64,000 bases of DNA from Verrucosispora sp. NA02020 (GTDB lineage: Bacteria > Actinomycetota > Actinomycetes > Mycobacteriales > Micromonosporaceae): the NCBI RefSeq assembly GCF_013364215.1, contig NZ_CP054923.1:1240001-1304000 (forward strand), given 5' to 3'. Within the stretch, counting starts at the first letter, position 1; each line of letters begins with the position of its first letter. Positions 16,676 through 26,002 of this stretch are shown here, piece after piece. A model generated the notes under the pieces. The model was not told the origin of the DNA. It saw only the letters and a list, made by a program, of their open reading frames with translations, and made no database searches. The translations under genes were made by a program, and so were the position numbers.

Positions 16676-18802
16676 TCAGCCACCGTCCCGCTCACCGACG
16701 GCGGCCGGCAGCTCGGCGCGGCCGGGCGCCCGCAGGCACGCCGACCGGTGCCCGGTCCGTGGGTCCACCGTCACCGGTACGGGTGTCTCGTGGGCGCAGG
16801 CGGGCACCGCGATCGGGCACCGGGGCGCGAACGCACAGCCCGGCGCGTCGTCCGGGCCGGCACCGGAGCGCCCCGGCATGGTGCGGAAACGGGTGCCGGG
16901 TGCCGCTCCCGGTCGGGGCACGGCGTCGAGCAGACCACGGGTGTACGGGTGGGCGGGGTCACCGGTCACGGCGTCGAGCGGTCCGGACTCGACGATCCGG
17001 CCGGCGTAGACGACGGCGACCCGGTCGGCCAGCCGGGTCACCACGGCCAGGTCGTGACTGACGATGATCATGGACACGTCCAGCTCCTCGCGGAGGCGGG
17101 CCAGCAGGTCGAGCAGGTGGTACTGCACGGTGACGTCCAGGGCGGAGGTGGGTTCGTCGGCGACCAGCAGGGCGGGTCGCCCGGCGAGGGCGACAGCGAT
17201 CTGCGCGCGTTGCCGCATCCCACCGGAGAGCTGGTGCGGATGGCGCCGGGCGACGGTGGCCGGGTCGGTCAGGCCCGCCAGGCGCAGCAGGTCCTCGGTG
17301 ACGCGGCGGGTCGCCGCCCGGCCGCCACCGCGACCGGCGTTGCGGACGGCCTCGTCGACGTGCGCGCCGATGGTCCGCAACGGGTTGAGAGTGGCGAGGC
17401 TGTCCTGGAAGACCACGCCCACCCGGCGGCCGTGGAGTCGGCGGCGGGCGGACGGGGCGAGGCCGACGAGGTCGTGGACGTCGGGTCCGATCCGCAGCAT
17501 CGCCGAGCCGGAGACGGTCGCGCTCGGGTCCAGCAGGCCGAACGGGGCCAGCGCCGAGGTGGTCTTGCCGCTGCCGCTCTCGCCGACGATCGCCAGGATC
17601 TCGCCCCGGGCCACCTCGTAGTCGACTCCCGCGACGACCCGACGCCGCCCGCCGCCGGACGGATAGCTGACCACGAGGTCGCGAACCCGTAGTAGGCCAC
17701 CGTCCCGCACGCCGCGAACCGCGTCGTCGCCCGAAGCGGAAGGTCCGCCCGCAGCGTGAGGTCCGTCCGCAGCGGAAGGACCGCCCGCAGCGGAAGGACC
17801 GCCCGCAGCGTGAGGTCCGCCCGGAGCGGAAGGACCGCCGGCACCGGGAGAACCGCCGGCAGCCACGGCGTCACCGGGAGCGGGAGCCCCGGCGGGAACG
17901 GGAGGTCCGCCGGGAGCAGGGGACGCGTCGGCCGACGCCGGACGTCGGGCTCGCGGGCGCGTCGGGAGCACCCACCGCAGGATCGAGGGGCGTTCGTCGC
18001 CGGCCGCCAGGCGCTCGCCGAGCAGGTTGCTGGCGAGCACGATCGCGGTGATCGCGATGCCCGGCGGGTACGCCAGCCACCAGGCCGAGCCCAGATGCGG
18101 TCGCCCCTCGACGAGCATCTGGCCCCACTCGGCGTGCGGTGGCGGGATGCCCAGGCCGAGGAAGCTCAACGTGGCCACGCCGAGCACGATGGCGCCGACG
18201 TCGGTGCTGGCGTAGACCAGGCACGGGCCGAGCGCGGGCGGCAGCAGGTGCCGGCCGAGGATGCGGGCGGGTCCGGCGCCGAGCAGCCGCAGGGCGTCCA
18301 GGTGCGGGCTGTCGCGCAGACCGGCGACCCGGGCGCGGGCGATGCGGGCGTACGGGGACCAGGCCCACAACGACATCGCGATGACGAGATTCTCCATGCC
18401 CGCACCGCGTACGCCGACGACGGCCAGCGCCACCAGCATGCCGGGCAGCGAGACGGCCATGTCGACGATCCGGGCCACGATCCGGTCGACCCGGCCGCCC
18501 AGGTACCCGGCGATCGTGCCGACCACCACTCCGACGGTCACCGAGATCGCCAGGACCGCCGCGGTGACGGTGAGGGAGATCCGCGCGCCGTGCAGGATCC
18601 GGCTGAGCTGGTCGCGACCGAGCTGGTCGGTGCCGAGCAGGTGCTCGGTCGACGGGGGCAGCAGGCTCGCGGCCAGGTCGTTGGCGGTCGGGTCGGCCGG
18701 AGCGAGCAGCGGCGCCAGCAGTCCGACGACCGCGAACACCAGCAGCGGCAGCGCCACCATCGCGGTCCGCAGGTGTCCGGTGATCCTCGGGAGGCGGCTC
18801 AT
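16676..18802 (-). CDS. Fused ABC permease-ATPase (DppC-DppD type)
   Basis: 708 residues. Residues 1-285 are a DppC/NikC-like permease (LLGTDQLGRDQLSRILHGAR, EAA loop near 165-190, several membrane spans). Residues 286-366 are a Gly/Ala/Pro/Ser linker with a hexapeptide repeat. Residues 367-708 are a DppD/NikD ATPase (Walker A GESGSGKTT at 407-415, [28 protein letters not shown]) with the Cys-containing tail GCAFAPRCPIAVPAC. The frame is open throughout, so the fusion is real in this sequence. ATG 18802 overlaps the DppB-like stop by 4 bp. The substrate is probably a peptide, or nickel. Confidence 0.93.
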   Translation of the reverse strand: MSRLPRITGHLRTAMVALPLLVFAVVGLLAPLLAPADPTANDLAASLLPPSTEHLLGTDQLGRDQLSRILHGARISLTVTAAVLAISVTVGVVVGTIAGYLGGRVDRIVARIVDMAVSLPGMLVALAVVGVRGAGMENLVIAMSLWAWSPYARIARARVAGLRDSPHLDALRLLGAGPARILGRHLLPPALGPCLVYASTDVGAIVLGVATLSFLGLGIPPPHAEWGQMLVEGRPHLGSAWWLAYPPGIAITAIVLASNLLGERLAAGDERPSILRWVLPTRPRARRPASADASPAPGGPPVPAGAPAPGDAVAAGGSPGAGGPSAPGGPHAAGGPSAAGGPSAADGPHAAGGPSASGDDAVRGVRDGGLLRVRDLVVSYPSGGGRRRVVAGVDYEVARGEILAIVGESGSGKTTSALAPFGLLDPSATVSGSAMLRIGPDVHDLVGLAPSARRRLHGRRVGVVFQDSLATLNPLRTIGAHVDEAVRNAGRGGGRAATRRVTEDLLRLAGLTDPATVARRHPHQLSGGMRQRAQIAVALAGRPALLVADEPTSALDVTVQYHLLDLLARLREELDVSMIIVSHDLAVVTRLADRVAVVYAGRIVESGPLDAVTGDPAHPYTRGLLDAVPRPGAAPGTRFRTMPGRSGAGPDDAPGCAFAPRCPIAVPACAHETPVPVTVDPRTGHRSACLRAPGRAELPAAVGERDGG
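17742..17849. repeat. 18-bp tandem repeat inside the permease-ATPase linker
   Basis: Six 18-bp units such as GGACCGCCCGCAGCGGAA and GGTCCGCCCGCAGCGTGA follow one another with few changes and keep the reading frame, giving a hexapeptide repeat of the form GGPSAA/GGPHAA in the linker. Copy number is likely to vary between strains. Confidence 0.85.
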
Positions 18803-19809
18803 GTCGGCTCTCCCCGGACGGCCGGGACGCGACGGGTCCCGGGTGGGCCGACGGTGCGGCGCGATCGCGGGTCGACGAGCCCCTGCACCACGTCGGCGAG
18901 CCGGTTGGCCAGGATGAACCCGCCGCCGAGCAGGAGCGCGCTGGCCTGGAGTGCCGGTACGTCGCGGGCGGCGGCGGCCCGGACGAAGTAGGCGCCGAGG
19001 CCGGGCCAGCCGAAGATCTGTTCCACCACGACCGTGCCCACCAGCAGGGTGCCGATGGTGAAGCCGGCGACCGACAGGATCGGCCCGGCGGCGTTGGGCA
19101 GGCCGTCCCGGAACACGATGGACAGCGGTGAGCTTCCCCGGGCCTGTGCGGCCAGCACGTACGGCCGGTCGAGCGCCTCGCGCAGCGTCACGGCCACCAC
19201 CCGGCTGAGGACACCGGCCGCCGGCAGTCCGAGCACCGCCATCGGCATCACCCAGGTCGCCGGACCCGCCATGCCCGAGGTGGGCACCAGGCCCAGGCGG
19301 AGCGCCAGCAGCAGCACGAGCAGGTAGCTGAGCCAGAACGCCGGTACGGAGGTGGCCAGCAGCGCCCCGACGCGCAGAGTGCCGCGCAGTGGGCCGCGAC
19401 GCAGCACCGCCCCGGCGACACCGACCACCACCCCCACCGTCAGGGCGACCACCGTGGAGCCGGCCACCAGGCCGAGGGTCACGCCGATCCGGTCGGCGAT
19501 CTCGGGTCCGATCGGTGTGTCGGTGCGCAGCGACACACCGAAGTCCCCGGTGACGGCGTCGCGCAGCCACCGCGCGTACCGCACCGGCGCCGGGGCGTCC
19601 ATGCCCAGTTCGACGCGGACGGCCTCGACCTGTTCGGGGGTGGCCGGGCGGCCGGCCCGGGTCGCCGCGAGCATCGCCGCCGCGTCGCCCCGGGCCAGCA
19701 GGACGAGGGCGAAGGTGCCGGCGGAGAGCGCGAGGAGTACGCCGACGGTGTCGACGGTCCACCGTGCGACCCGACCGCCGACGCGGCGCAGCCACCCGGC
19801 CCCGGTCAC
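18799..19809 (-). CDS. Oligopeptide/nickel-type ABC permease (DppB/NikB-like)
   Basis: 336 residues with an N-terminal membrane helix, a periplasmic segment (VRVELGMDAPAPVRYARWL, GDFGVSLRT) and the EAA loop YVLAAQARGSSPLSIVFRDGLPNAAGP, then FGWPGLGAYFV. This is the standard DppB layout. The GTG at 19809 overlaps the binding-protein stop by 4 bp, and the 3' end overlaps the fused permease-ATPase start by 4 bp. Confidence 0.93.
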   Translation of the reverse strand: MTGAGWLRRVGGRVARWTVDTVGVLLALSAGTFALVLLARGDAAAMLAATRAGRPATPEQVEAVRVELGMDAPAPVRYARWLRDAVTGDFGVSLRTDTPIGPEIADRIGVTLGLVAGSTVVALTVGVVVGVAGAVLRRGPLRGTLRVGALLATSVPAFWLSYLLVLLLALRLGLVPTSGMAGPATWVMPMAVLGLPAAGVLSRVVAVTLREALDRPYVLAAQARGSSPLSIVFRDGLPNAAGPILSVAGFTIGTLLVGTVVVEQIFGWPGLGAYFVRAAAARDVPALQASALLLGGGFILANRLADVVQGLVDPRSRRTVGPPGTRRVPAVRGEPT

Positions 19810-21362
19810 CCGAGGCTGACCCCGGTCAGTTCGAGGTCCACGTCGCTGGGCGGCACGGCGAAGCCCCGCACCCGGTCGCGGACCGCCCACAGGCGCGGCC
19901 GGTACGCCAGCGGCACGAACCCGACGTCGGCGGCGACCGCGTCGTACAGGTTCTGGTGGGCCGCCGCGCGGGACGCGGGGTCGCGGGCGTACAGCGCCTT
20001 GTCCACCAGGTCCTCGGTCTGCGGGGTGACCCACAGCGGGGCCCTCGCACCGCTGGTGAACAGCGACACGATCGAGCTGGACGGGTCGTACGGTGCGCCG
20101 AGGGTCTCGAAGAACGTCAGGTCGTAGCGGCCCTCGGCCCGCTCGTCGTAGTAGGTGGCGGCGTCGACCGGGGCGATCTCCACGGTGATGCCCACCTCGG
20201 TGAGGGCGGCGGCGATCGCCGAGGCCATGGTGCGGGGGTCGAGTTGGCCCTCGGCGGGGGTGGCGGGGACGAGCAGCCGCAGGGCGAGCGGCGTGCCGTT
20301 CTTGGCGCGGGTGTCGCCGTCGCGGGCGTATCCGGCGGCGTCCAGGACCCGGTTCGCCGCCGCCTGGTCGAATCCGATCGGCAGGTCGGTGCCGGAGTCC
20401 GGCACGTCGGGCGGGAACACCCGCCGGGCCGGCTCGGCGTAGTCCAGCAGCAGTGTCCTCGCCAGGGAGGTGGTGTCGACGGCCCGGCTCACGGCCTCCC
20501 GGACGGCCCGGTCGCCGGCCGGACCGTCCGGGTTGAACCCGAGCATGATGGAGACGTCCGGCGCGCCGGTGAGCAGCGTGACGTCGTCGCGTTCACCGAG
20601 GGCCCTGGCCTCGATCGGGGTGATCGGCGCGAGGTAGGCGCCGCCGATCAGGTCGATCTCGCCGTTGGTGAGGGCGTCGGCGCGCGCCTGGGAGTCCGGG
20701 ATGACGCGGAACTCCAGCCGCTCCAACTCGGGTCGGCTGCCCCAGTAGTCGTCGTTGCGGGTCAGCACCGCACCGGTGGCGCTGGTCGAGTCCAGTTTCC
20801 ACGCGCCGGTGCCGACCGGCTGCCCGAACGTGCCGTCGGCGGCCAGCGACGCCGGGCTGAGCAGCCGGACGGGACGGACGATCGACAGTTCCTGGAGCAG
20901 TGGCTCGTACGGTTCGGCGAGGGTGAGACGGACGGTGTCCGGGTCGGGGGCCTCGACCGTGGTGATCACCCGGGACGCGCGGAAGAAGGAGAACCGTTCG
21001 TTGCCCACCCAGCGGTCGAAGTTCCACTTGACGGCGGCGGCGTCGACCGGCGTTCCGTCGGTGAAGCGGACGCCGTCGCGCAGGTCGAACGTGACCTGCC
21101 GGCCGTCCTCGGCGACGGTCCAGGACTGCGCCAGCCCCGGTTCCAACGCTCCGTCCCGGCCGTAGGTCACCAGCGGCTCGTAGAGGGCGTCGAGCAGCAG
21201 GAAGTTGCCGGTGAACGCGTGCGGGTCCAGCGCGCCGGACTCGGCGCTCAGTGCGATGCGCAGGGTGGTCGACGAGGCGGTGTCGTCGGCACCGGCACCG
21301 CAGGCGCTGGTCAGCGCCAGCGACACGGCAAGGGCGGCAACGAGCGGACGGGGTCGCGGCAC
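19806..21362 (-). CDS. ABC substrate-binding lipoprotein, SBP_bac_5 family
   Basis: 518 residues with signal peptide and lipobox LTSAC (Cys21). The body is a SBP_bac_5 (DppA/OppA/NikA) domain: SGALDPHAFTGNFLLLDALYEPLV, FDLRDGVRFTDGTPVDAAAVKWNFDR, VGTGAWKLDS. The overall pattern leans toward NikA-like binders, but nickel-ligand residues cannot be verified by eye. It opens the four-gene importer operon. GTG 21362 has GGGAG upstream. Confidence 0.9.
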   Translation of the reverse strand: MPRPRPLVAALAVSLALTSACGAGADDTASSTTLRIALSAESGALDPHAFTGNFLLLDALYEPLVTYGRDGALEPGLAQSWTVAEDGRQVTFDLRDGVRFTDGTPVDAAAVKWNFDRWVGNERFSFFRASRVITTVEAPDPDTVRLTLAEPYEPLLQELSIVRPVRLLSPASLAADGTFGQPVGTGAWKLDSTSATGAVLTRNDDYWGSRPELERLEFRVIPDSQARADALTNGEIDLIGGAYLAPITPIEARALGERDDVTLLTGAPDVSIMLGFNPDGPAGDRAVREAVSRAVDTTSLARTLLLDYAEPARRVFPPDVPDSGTDLPIGFDQAAANRVLDAAGYARDGDTRAKNGTPLALRLLVPATPAEGQLDPRTMASAIAAALTEVGITVEIAPVDAATYYDERAEGRYDLTFFETLGAPYDPSSSIVSLFTSGARAPLWVTPQTEDLVDKALYARDPASRAAAHQNLYDAVAADVGFVPLAYRPRLWAVRDRVRGFAVPPSDVDLELTGVSLG

Positions 21363-21451
21363 GAGTTCTCCCGGGGTGCGTCAGCCGGCGGCATTGCGGT
21401 GGCCGCTCGATAGGTCTAGTCGGCGAGGCGGCGTACCTGGTTCCCGCGACG

Positions 21452-22660
21452 TCACCGTGGACCGGCGGCTCGGGACCCGGCCGTCGCGTCCCGGCGACGC
21501 CGGACCAGCGCGCGTCCGCCCAGCAGGAGCGACGGAAGCAGTACGCACTGGGCCGCCACGGCCAGCCAGAACCCCGGCAGCAGCCCGGCCGCCTCGAAGG
21601 CCCCGTACGCGTTGCCGCCGACCACCCCGCTGAGGAAGGAGCCGACGCCGACGGCCAACCGCTGCTGGCCGAAGACCACCGTGGCGGACCGGCGCGACCG
21701 GGCCAGCGCCTCCAGGTCGTTCTTGAGGAACAGCACGGCGTTGCCGAGGCTGATCACGGTCACCCCGACCAGGAGGCTCGACCAGTGGCCGGCGGCGAAG
21801 GCGACCATCCCGACCGCCAGGCAGCCGAAGCCGACGGCCATCGCCGGCCGGTACGCCATCCGCCCGACCCGCTCGGCCACCAGCGGCTGGGCGAGGGCCA
21901 GGCCGAGGGAGTACCCCATCATGGCGGCCCCGAAGACCAGGGTGGCCACCCGTCCCTGCGCATAGCTGGAGAGGTACTGATAGAACTGCATGTAGAGATA
22001 AATGGAGAGCGCGGTCACGGCGAACGGCAACACCGCCACACCGGACAGCACCCGCCGGAACGGCTCCACCGGCACGACCGGCGCGCCCGACGGCTCGCGG
22101 GGCAGGAACAGGTGCCCGAGCGCCAGACCGGCGTAGAGCGCCGTGACGACGGTGAACATCGCCCCGGGGTACCGGATGAGCAGTGCTCCGACCACCGGTC
22201 CGAGGGCGATGCCGAGGTTCCCGGCGGCGTTGCCGGCGGAGACCAGGCGGGGCCGGGCCTCCGGGACGACGCCGTGCACCAGATATCCCCGGTACGCCGG
22301 TGAGTAGAGCGCGCCGCCGGCCGAGATCAGCACCAGACCGGCGACGGTGAGCCCCGGCCGCCCCTCCCCCGCCAGGAACCCGCATCCGCCCAGCGTGTAC
22401 AGCACCGTCGCGCCGCGCAGGCACCGTTGCAGGCCGATCCGCTCGGCCAGTGCGGCGGTGACCGGTGCGCTGGCGAACTGCACCAGGGTCGCCACCCCGA
22501 GCAGTACGCCGATCTGCCCCATGCCCAGACCCATCCGCTCGCGCAGCAGCACCGCGAGGTACGGATAGATCGAGAACGAGCCGACGTTGACCAGCAGGCC
22601 GCTCGCCAGCACCGCCCACTGAGCGCCGCTGAAGGACCGCGCCGCCCCGCTCCCGGGCAT
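21452..22660 (-). CDS. MFS transporter
   Basis: 402 residues and about 12 hydrophobic spans, with the loop LAERIGLQRCLRGATVLYTLG after the second span, as in drug-efflux major facilitators. It is the best candidate in this region for product export or self-resistance, by position only. ATG 22660 is preferred because GGGGGAG lies just upstream; an in-frame GTG at 22714 would add 18 Arg/Gly-rich residues. Confidence 0.87.
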   Translation of the reverse strand: MPGSGAARSFSGAQWAVLASGLLVNVGSFSIYPYLAVLLRERMGLGMGQIGVLLGVATLVQFASAPVTAALAERIGLQRCLRGATVLYTLGGCGFLAGEGRPGLTVAGLVLISAGGALYSPAYRGYLVHGVVPEARPRLVSAGNAAGNLGIALGPVVGALLIRYPGAMFTVVTALYAGLALGHLFLPREPSGAPVVPVEPFRRVLSGVAVLPFAVTALSIYLYMQFYQYLSSYAQGRVATLVFGAAMMGYSLGLALAQPLVAERVGRMAYRPAMAVGFGCLAVGMVAFAAGHWSSLLVGVTVISLGNAVLFLKNDLEALARSRRSATVVFGQQRLAVGVGSFLSGVVGGNAYGAFEAAGLLPGFWLAVAAQCVLLPSLLLGGRALVRRRRDATAGSRAAGPR

Positions 22661-22814
22661 CCCGCTCCCCCGCCTTCGCCGTCCGGCACCGCAACCGCTG
22701 TCGATCGCCTCCACGTACCGCGTCGTCCGACGGGCCGGTCGAGTTCCCGGCGTTCCGTCCGGTGACAGTTAAGCTCGGACGGTCCAGGTTGGTGGGATCG
22801 CAAGGAAGGCAGCG

Positions 22815-23633
22815 ATGCCGAAGGTCGTCGCGCTGCGGCGCTATCCGCTCAAGAGCGCACGGGCCGAGATCCTGCCGGAGGTCGACGTCGAACCGGCCGG
22901 CCTGCGGGGTGACCGGGTGTGGGCGTGCGTCGACGGACAGGACGCGACCATCGGCAGCGCCAAACACCCGCGACGGTGGGGACGCCTGCTCGACGTCGGT
23001 GCGACGCTGCGCGACGGCGATCCCGAACCGACGCTGACACTGCACGTCGACGGCCGCGAGGTGCGGGCCGGCACCGCCGAGGCGGAGGCGGCGCTCGGTC
23101 ATCATCTCGGCCGCCCGGTGCGACTGATCCGGGAGGTGCCGTCCGACCCGACACTGCACCGGACCCTGCCGCAGGACGCGGGCATGGTGCCGCAGTGGAT
23201 GGACGACGTACCTCCCGGCCAGGACACCGTCACGGCGCTCGCCGGAGCACAGCCGGGTGGACGCTTCGTCGACTTCGGTGCCGTACACCTGGTGACCACC
23301 GGCGCGTTGTCCACGTTGGGCGCACGCACCGGCGGAGCCGGCGCGGTCGCGGCACGTTTCCGACCGAACCTGGTGCTCGACGCGCCCGGTGATCCCGAGC
23401 CGGGTCAGGAACTTCGCCTCGGTGACGTCCTGCTCCGGGTGGTCGTGCCCACGCCCCGGTGCGTCGTCCCCGGGCTCGCCCAGGCGGACGTACCCGCCGA
23501 TCGCGGCGTCCTGAGCGCGCTGGCCCGGCACTACCGCGTCCCCGTGGCCGGGTTGGGCCAGGCGGCCTGCTTCGGTGTCTACGCCGAGGTGGTCGAGCCC
23601 GGACGGCTACGCACCGGCCAGCACGTGCACTGA
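22815..23633 (+). CDS. MOSC-domain protein
   Basis: 272 residues. The N-terminus LRRYPLKSARAEILPEVDVEPAGLRGDRVW is the MOSC N-terminal beta barrel. The MOSC domain follows with FRPNLVLD, LRLGDVLLRVVVPTPRCVVPGLA (the conserved Cys) and a GVYAEVVEPG ending. The family transfers sulfur or reduces N-hydroxylated compounds through a molybdenum cofactor (MARC/YiiM relatives). It stands alone between divergent and convergent neighbours. AAGGAAGG precedes ATG 22815. Confidence 0.9.
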   Translation: MPKVVALRRYPLKSARAEILPEVDVEPAGLRGDRVWACVDGQDATIGSAKHPRRWGRLLDVGATLRDGDPEPTLTLHVDGREVRAGTAEAEAALGHHLGRPVRLIREVPSDPTLHRTLPQDAGMVPQWMDDVPPGQDTVTALAGAQPGGRFVDFGAVHLVTTGALSTLGARTGGAGAVAARFRPNLVLDAPGDPEPGQELRLGDVLLRVVVPTPRCVVPGLAQADVPADRGVLSALARHYRVPVAGLGQAACFGVYAEVVEPGRLRTGQHVH

Positions 23634-23698
23634 CCTGCGCATCGCCGCAAGGGTGGTCTGCGGCCGGTCTGTGCCGCGCGGGCTCCGGTGGACGGCGG

Positions 23699-24034
23699 TC
23701 AGGCGAGGCGCTGGTAGACGACGAGCGGGTTGCCGCCCGGGTCGACGACGACCGCCCGTCGCTCGTGCGGGCCCACTACGACGTCGCCCGCCGTGCCGCC
23801 TGCGGCCGTCACCTGCGCGAGGCAGGCGTCCAGGTCGTCGACCTGGATACTGAGCAGGGTCCGGCCGGCGACGGGTTGCTGTGACGCGTCGGCCAGTCCG
23901 ACGGTCACCGTGCCGTCGGTGAGCGCGGCGTACCGGTCGCCGTCCCGGAAGCGGACGGTCAGCCCGAGACGGGTGTAGAAGTCGAGCTGGGCGTCCAGCT
24001 CGTCGGCGGGGACGATCACGTGTCCGATCTTCAT
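23699..24034 (-). CDS. VOC-superfamily protein, small
   Basis: 111 residues, one glyoxalase/VOC module (MKIGHVIVPADELDAQLDFYTRLGL, ending DPGGNPLVVYQRLA). It could be a metal-dependent lyase/epimerase or a non-catalytic binding protein. Last gene of the seven-gene leftward run that begins at 30646. It overlaps the preceding LLM stop by 4 bp. Confidence 0.87.
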   Translation of the reverse strand: MKIGHVIVPADELDAQLDFYTRLGLTVRFRDGDRYAALTDGTVTVGLADASQQPVAGRTLLSIQVDDLDACLAQVTAAGGTAGDVVVGPHERRAVVVDPGGNPLVVYQRLA

Positions 24035-25014
24035 GTGCGGAACCTCGGCATGACCTCGCGGGCGAAACGTTCGACGATCCGCATCGAGTCCTCGATGGGC
24101 TGGCCGAGCCACTGCGCGCGGAAGACGAAGTGGTTGAATCCGGCGTCGGCGAAGTCCTGCACCTTCGCGGCGATGTCGTCGGGGGACCCGAAGAAGAGTG
24201 CCCGCTCCTTGATGGCCTCCCACTGGGATTCGAAGAAGTCCATGCCGTACTGCACGTACTCGCCGTAGGAGCGACGGACCGCGTCACCGGCGAGGGCGTA
24301 CGCGTCGTCGAAGGAGTCGGCGACGCAGAGGTCACGGTGGATCGGGAAGACCGCGCCCTCCTCGCTGAAGCCGGCCGCCCGGCGCTGTTCGCGGTAGTCG
24401 GCGAGGTTGCCGACGGCCCAGTTGCGCCGGACGTTGGACGGGGCCAGCCAGGGCAGTCCCTGACGGGCGATCCGGGCGATGCCGGTGGGGCCGTTGGCAC
24501 CGACCCAGACCGGCGGGTGCGGCTGCTGGACGGGCAGCACGCTGCACCGTACGCCGTCGAGGGTGAAGTGCCGGCCCTCGTGGTGGACGGTCTCGCCGGT
24601 CCAGAGCCGCTGCATCACCGCGAGCGCCTCGTTCATCCGGGAGACCCGGGTGCGCCGGTCGATGCCGAACGAGTCGAACTCCACCTCGCGGTAACCGGCG
24701 CCGATGCCGAGGACGAAGCGGCCGCCGGACATCTGGTCGATGGTGGCGATCTCCTCGGCCCAGTGCACCGGGTGCCCCAACGGCAGGATGAGGATCCCGG
24801 TGCCCAGCTCCATCGTGCCGGAGTGGTCGATCAACCGGCTCAGCAGCGGCAACGGCTGGGGGGTCCGCAGCGACGACAGGTAGTGGTGGATGCCGTAGAC
24901 CGAGTCGTAGCCGAGGTCACGGATGTGCTGCACGTACTCGACGGTCTCGCCGAGGCGTCGACCCAGGTCGTCGTCGTACGCGTACTGGTGGTCGAGCAGG
25001 ACGCCGAACTTCAT
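24031..25014 (-). CDS. LLM-class flavin-dependent oxidoreductase
   Basis: 327 residues of the luciferase-like fold: MKFGVLLDHQYAYDDDLGRRLGETVEYVQHIRDLGYDSVYGIHHYLS, GTGILILPLGHPVHWAEEIATIDQMSGGRFVLGIGAGYREVEFDSFGI. The family uses FMN or F420. Second to last in a run of seven tightly packed genes containing four LLM proteins. It follows the crotonase gene by 7 bp. Confidence 0.92.
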   Translation of the reverse strand: MKFGVLLDHQYAYDDDLGRRLGETVEYVQHIRDLGYDSVYGIHHYLSSLRTPQPLPLLSRLIDHSGTMELGTGILILPLGHPVHWAEEIATIDQMSGGRFVLGIGAGYREVEFDSFGIDRRTRVSRMNEALAVMQRLWTGETVHHEGRHFTLDGVRCSVLPVQQPHPPVWVGANGPTGIARIARQGLPWLAPSNVRRNWAVGNLADYREQRRAAGFSEEGAVFPIHRDLCVADSFDDAYALAGDAVRRSYGEYVQYGMDFFESQWEAIKERALFFGSPDDIAAKVQDFADAGFNHFVFRAQWLGQPIEDSMRIVERFAREVMPRFRT

Positions 25015-25021
25015 CGTGCGC

Positions 25022-25993
25022 CTACTTCTCGCGGGCCCGGGAGTCGCTGAGCCGGAAGTACGGCGCGACGAGCCGGTCCCGGTCGGCCAACGCCTGCGCG
25101 ATGCCCTTCTCCCGCCGTTCCTTGAGGAAGTTCCAGTCGCCGTCGGCGAAGCTGACGTTGGTGGCCCAGCCGTGGCCGACCCACCCGGTCATCGCGCCCA
25201 GGCCCTTGCCCCGGGCCTCCATCACCACCTGCATCATCGACTTGCCCATCATCAGCGAGTCCAGCGGCATGACGGCGATCGCGTCGGCGTAGTCGTCCAC
25301 CCACCGCGACAGTTCCTCGCGCTCGACGACCTTGGTGACCAGGCCCTTGCGTTCGCCCTCCTCGGCGCCGATGGCCCGCATGGTCAGCATGACGTCCTTC
25401 ATCGTCGTCAGGCCGACCTTCTCGATCCAGTGGTACATGTCCTGCGGGGCCGGGCCGAGGTAGCGGAACGCCGGGTGGGTGAAGCGGGCGTCGGGGCTGG
25501 CGATGACGATGTCGGCGGAGAGCGCGATCTGGAAGTGCCCGCCGTAGCAGTAGCCCTGCACCTGGCAGATGGTGGCCTTCAACGACTCGATGATGGGCCG
25601 GGTGAAGCCGGAGCTGAGCACGTTGCGGTCGGGCAGGATGCGCTGCCGCTGCGCCGGGCGGCGGCGGGACGCCTTGTCGGTGCCGGTCTTGTAGCCGATG
25701 TAGTGGCCGAGTTCGGCGGCGTCGGCGCCGGTGCCGAAGTGGTCGCCCTCCCCCTTGAACACGATGACCTTCACACGGTCGTCGGTCTCCGCCTCGCGGA
25801 CCAGGTCACCGACGCGTTCGAAGGCGGCGACGGGGATGGCGTTGAGCCGGTCGGGGCGGTCGAAGGTGATCGTCGCGACGGACCGCTCCTCGTCCACGTC
25901 GTACCGGACGTACGTCGCGAGGACCTCGGGGTCGACCTCCATGTTCTCGACGTCCCACTGGTCTGCCAGCAGCTCGGCTTCGGTCTTCTTCAC
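25022..25993 (-). CDS. Crotonase-family protein lacking both canonical glutamates
   Basis: 323 residues of the enoyl-CoA hydratase/isomerase fold (ATITFDRPDRLNAI, oxyanion-hole segments GTGADAAEL and QGYCYGGHFQIALSADIVIA). Where hydratases carry two catalytic Glu, this protein has Gln (GGHFQIA) and Ala (THPAFRYLG). It therefore probably catalyses another crotonase reaction such as C-C hydrolysis, decarboxylation or ring opening, rather than simple hydration. GTG start at 25993. It lies between two LLM genes in one transcript. Confidence 0.88.
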   Translation of the reverse strand: MKKTEAELLADQWDVENMEVDPEVLATYVRYDVDEERSVATITFDRPDRLNAIPVAAFERVGDLVREAETDDRVKVIVFKGEGDHFGTGADAAELGHYIGYKTGTDKASRRRPAQRQRILPDRNVLSSGFTRPIIESLKATICQVQGYCYGGHFQIALSADIVIASPDARFTHPAFRYLGPAPQDMYHWIEKVGLTTMKDVMLTMRAIGAEEGERKGLVTKVVEREELSRWVDDYADAIAVMPLDSLMMGKSMMQVVMEARGKGLGAMTGWVGHGWATNVSFADGDWNFLKERREKGIAQALADRDRLVAPYFRLSDSRAREK

Positions 25994-26002
25994 GGCGGTT
26001 CC

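Noticed and set aside
16676..19795. A 1039-residue frame extending upstream of the fused permease-ATPase
   Set aside because: The upstream 331 residues are a shifted reading of the DppB-like gene; the real start at 18802 is fixed by its 4-bp overlap with the DppB-like stop.
15917..21362. Firm assignment of the first SBP_bac_5 importer as a nickel (Nik) system
   Set aside because: Similar to both Nik and Dpp/Opp families; metal-binding residues and nickel-enzyme neighbours are not evident.
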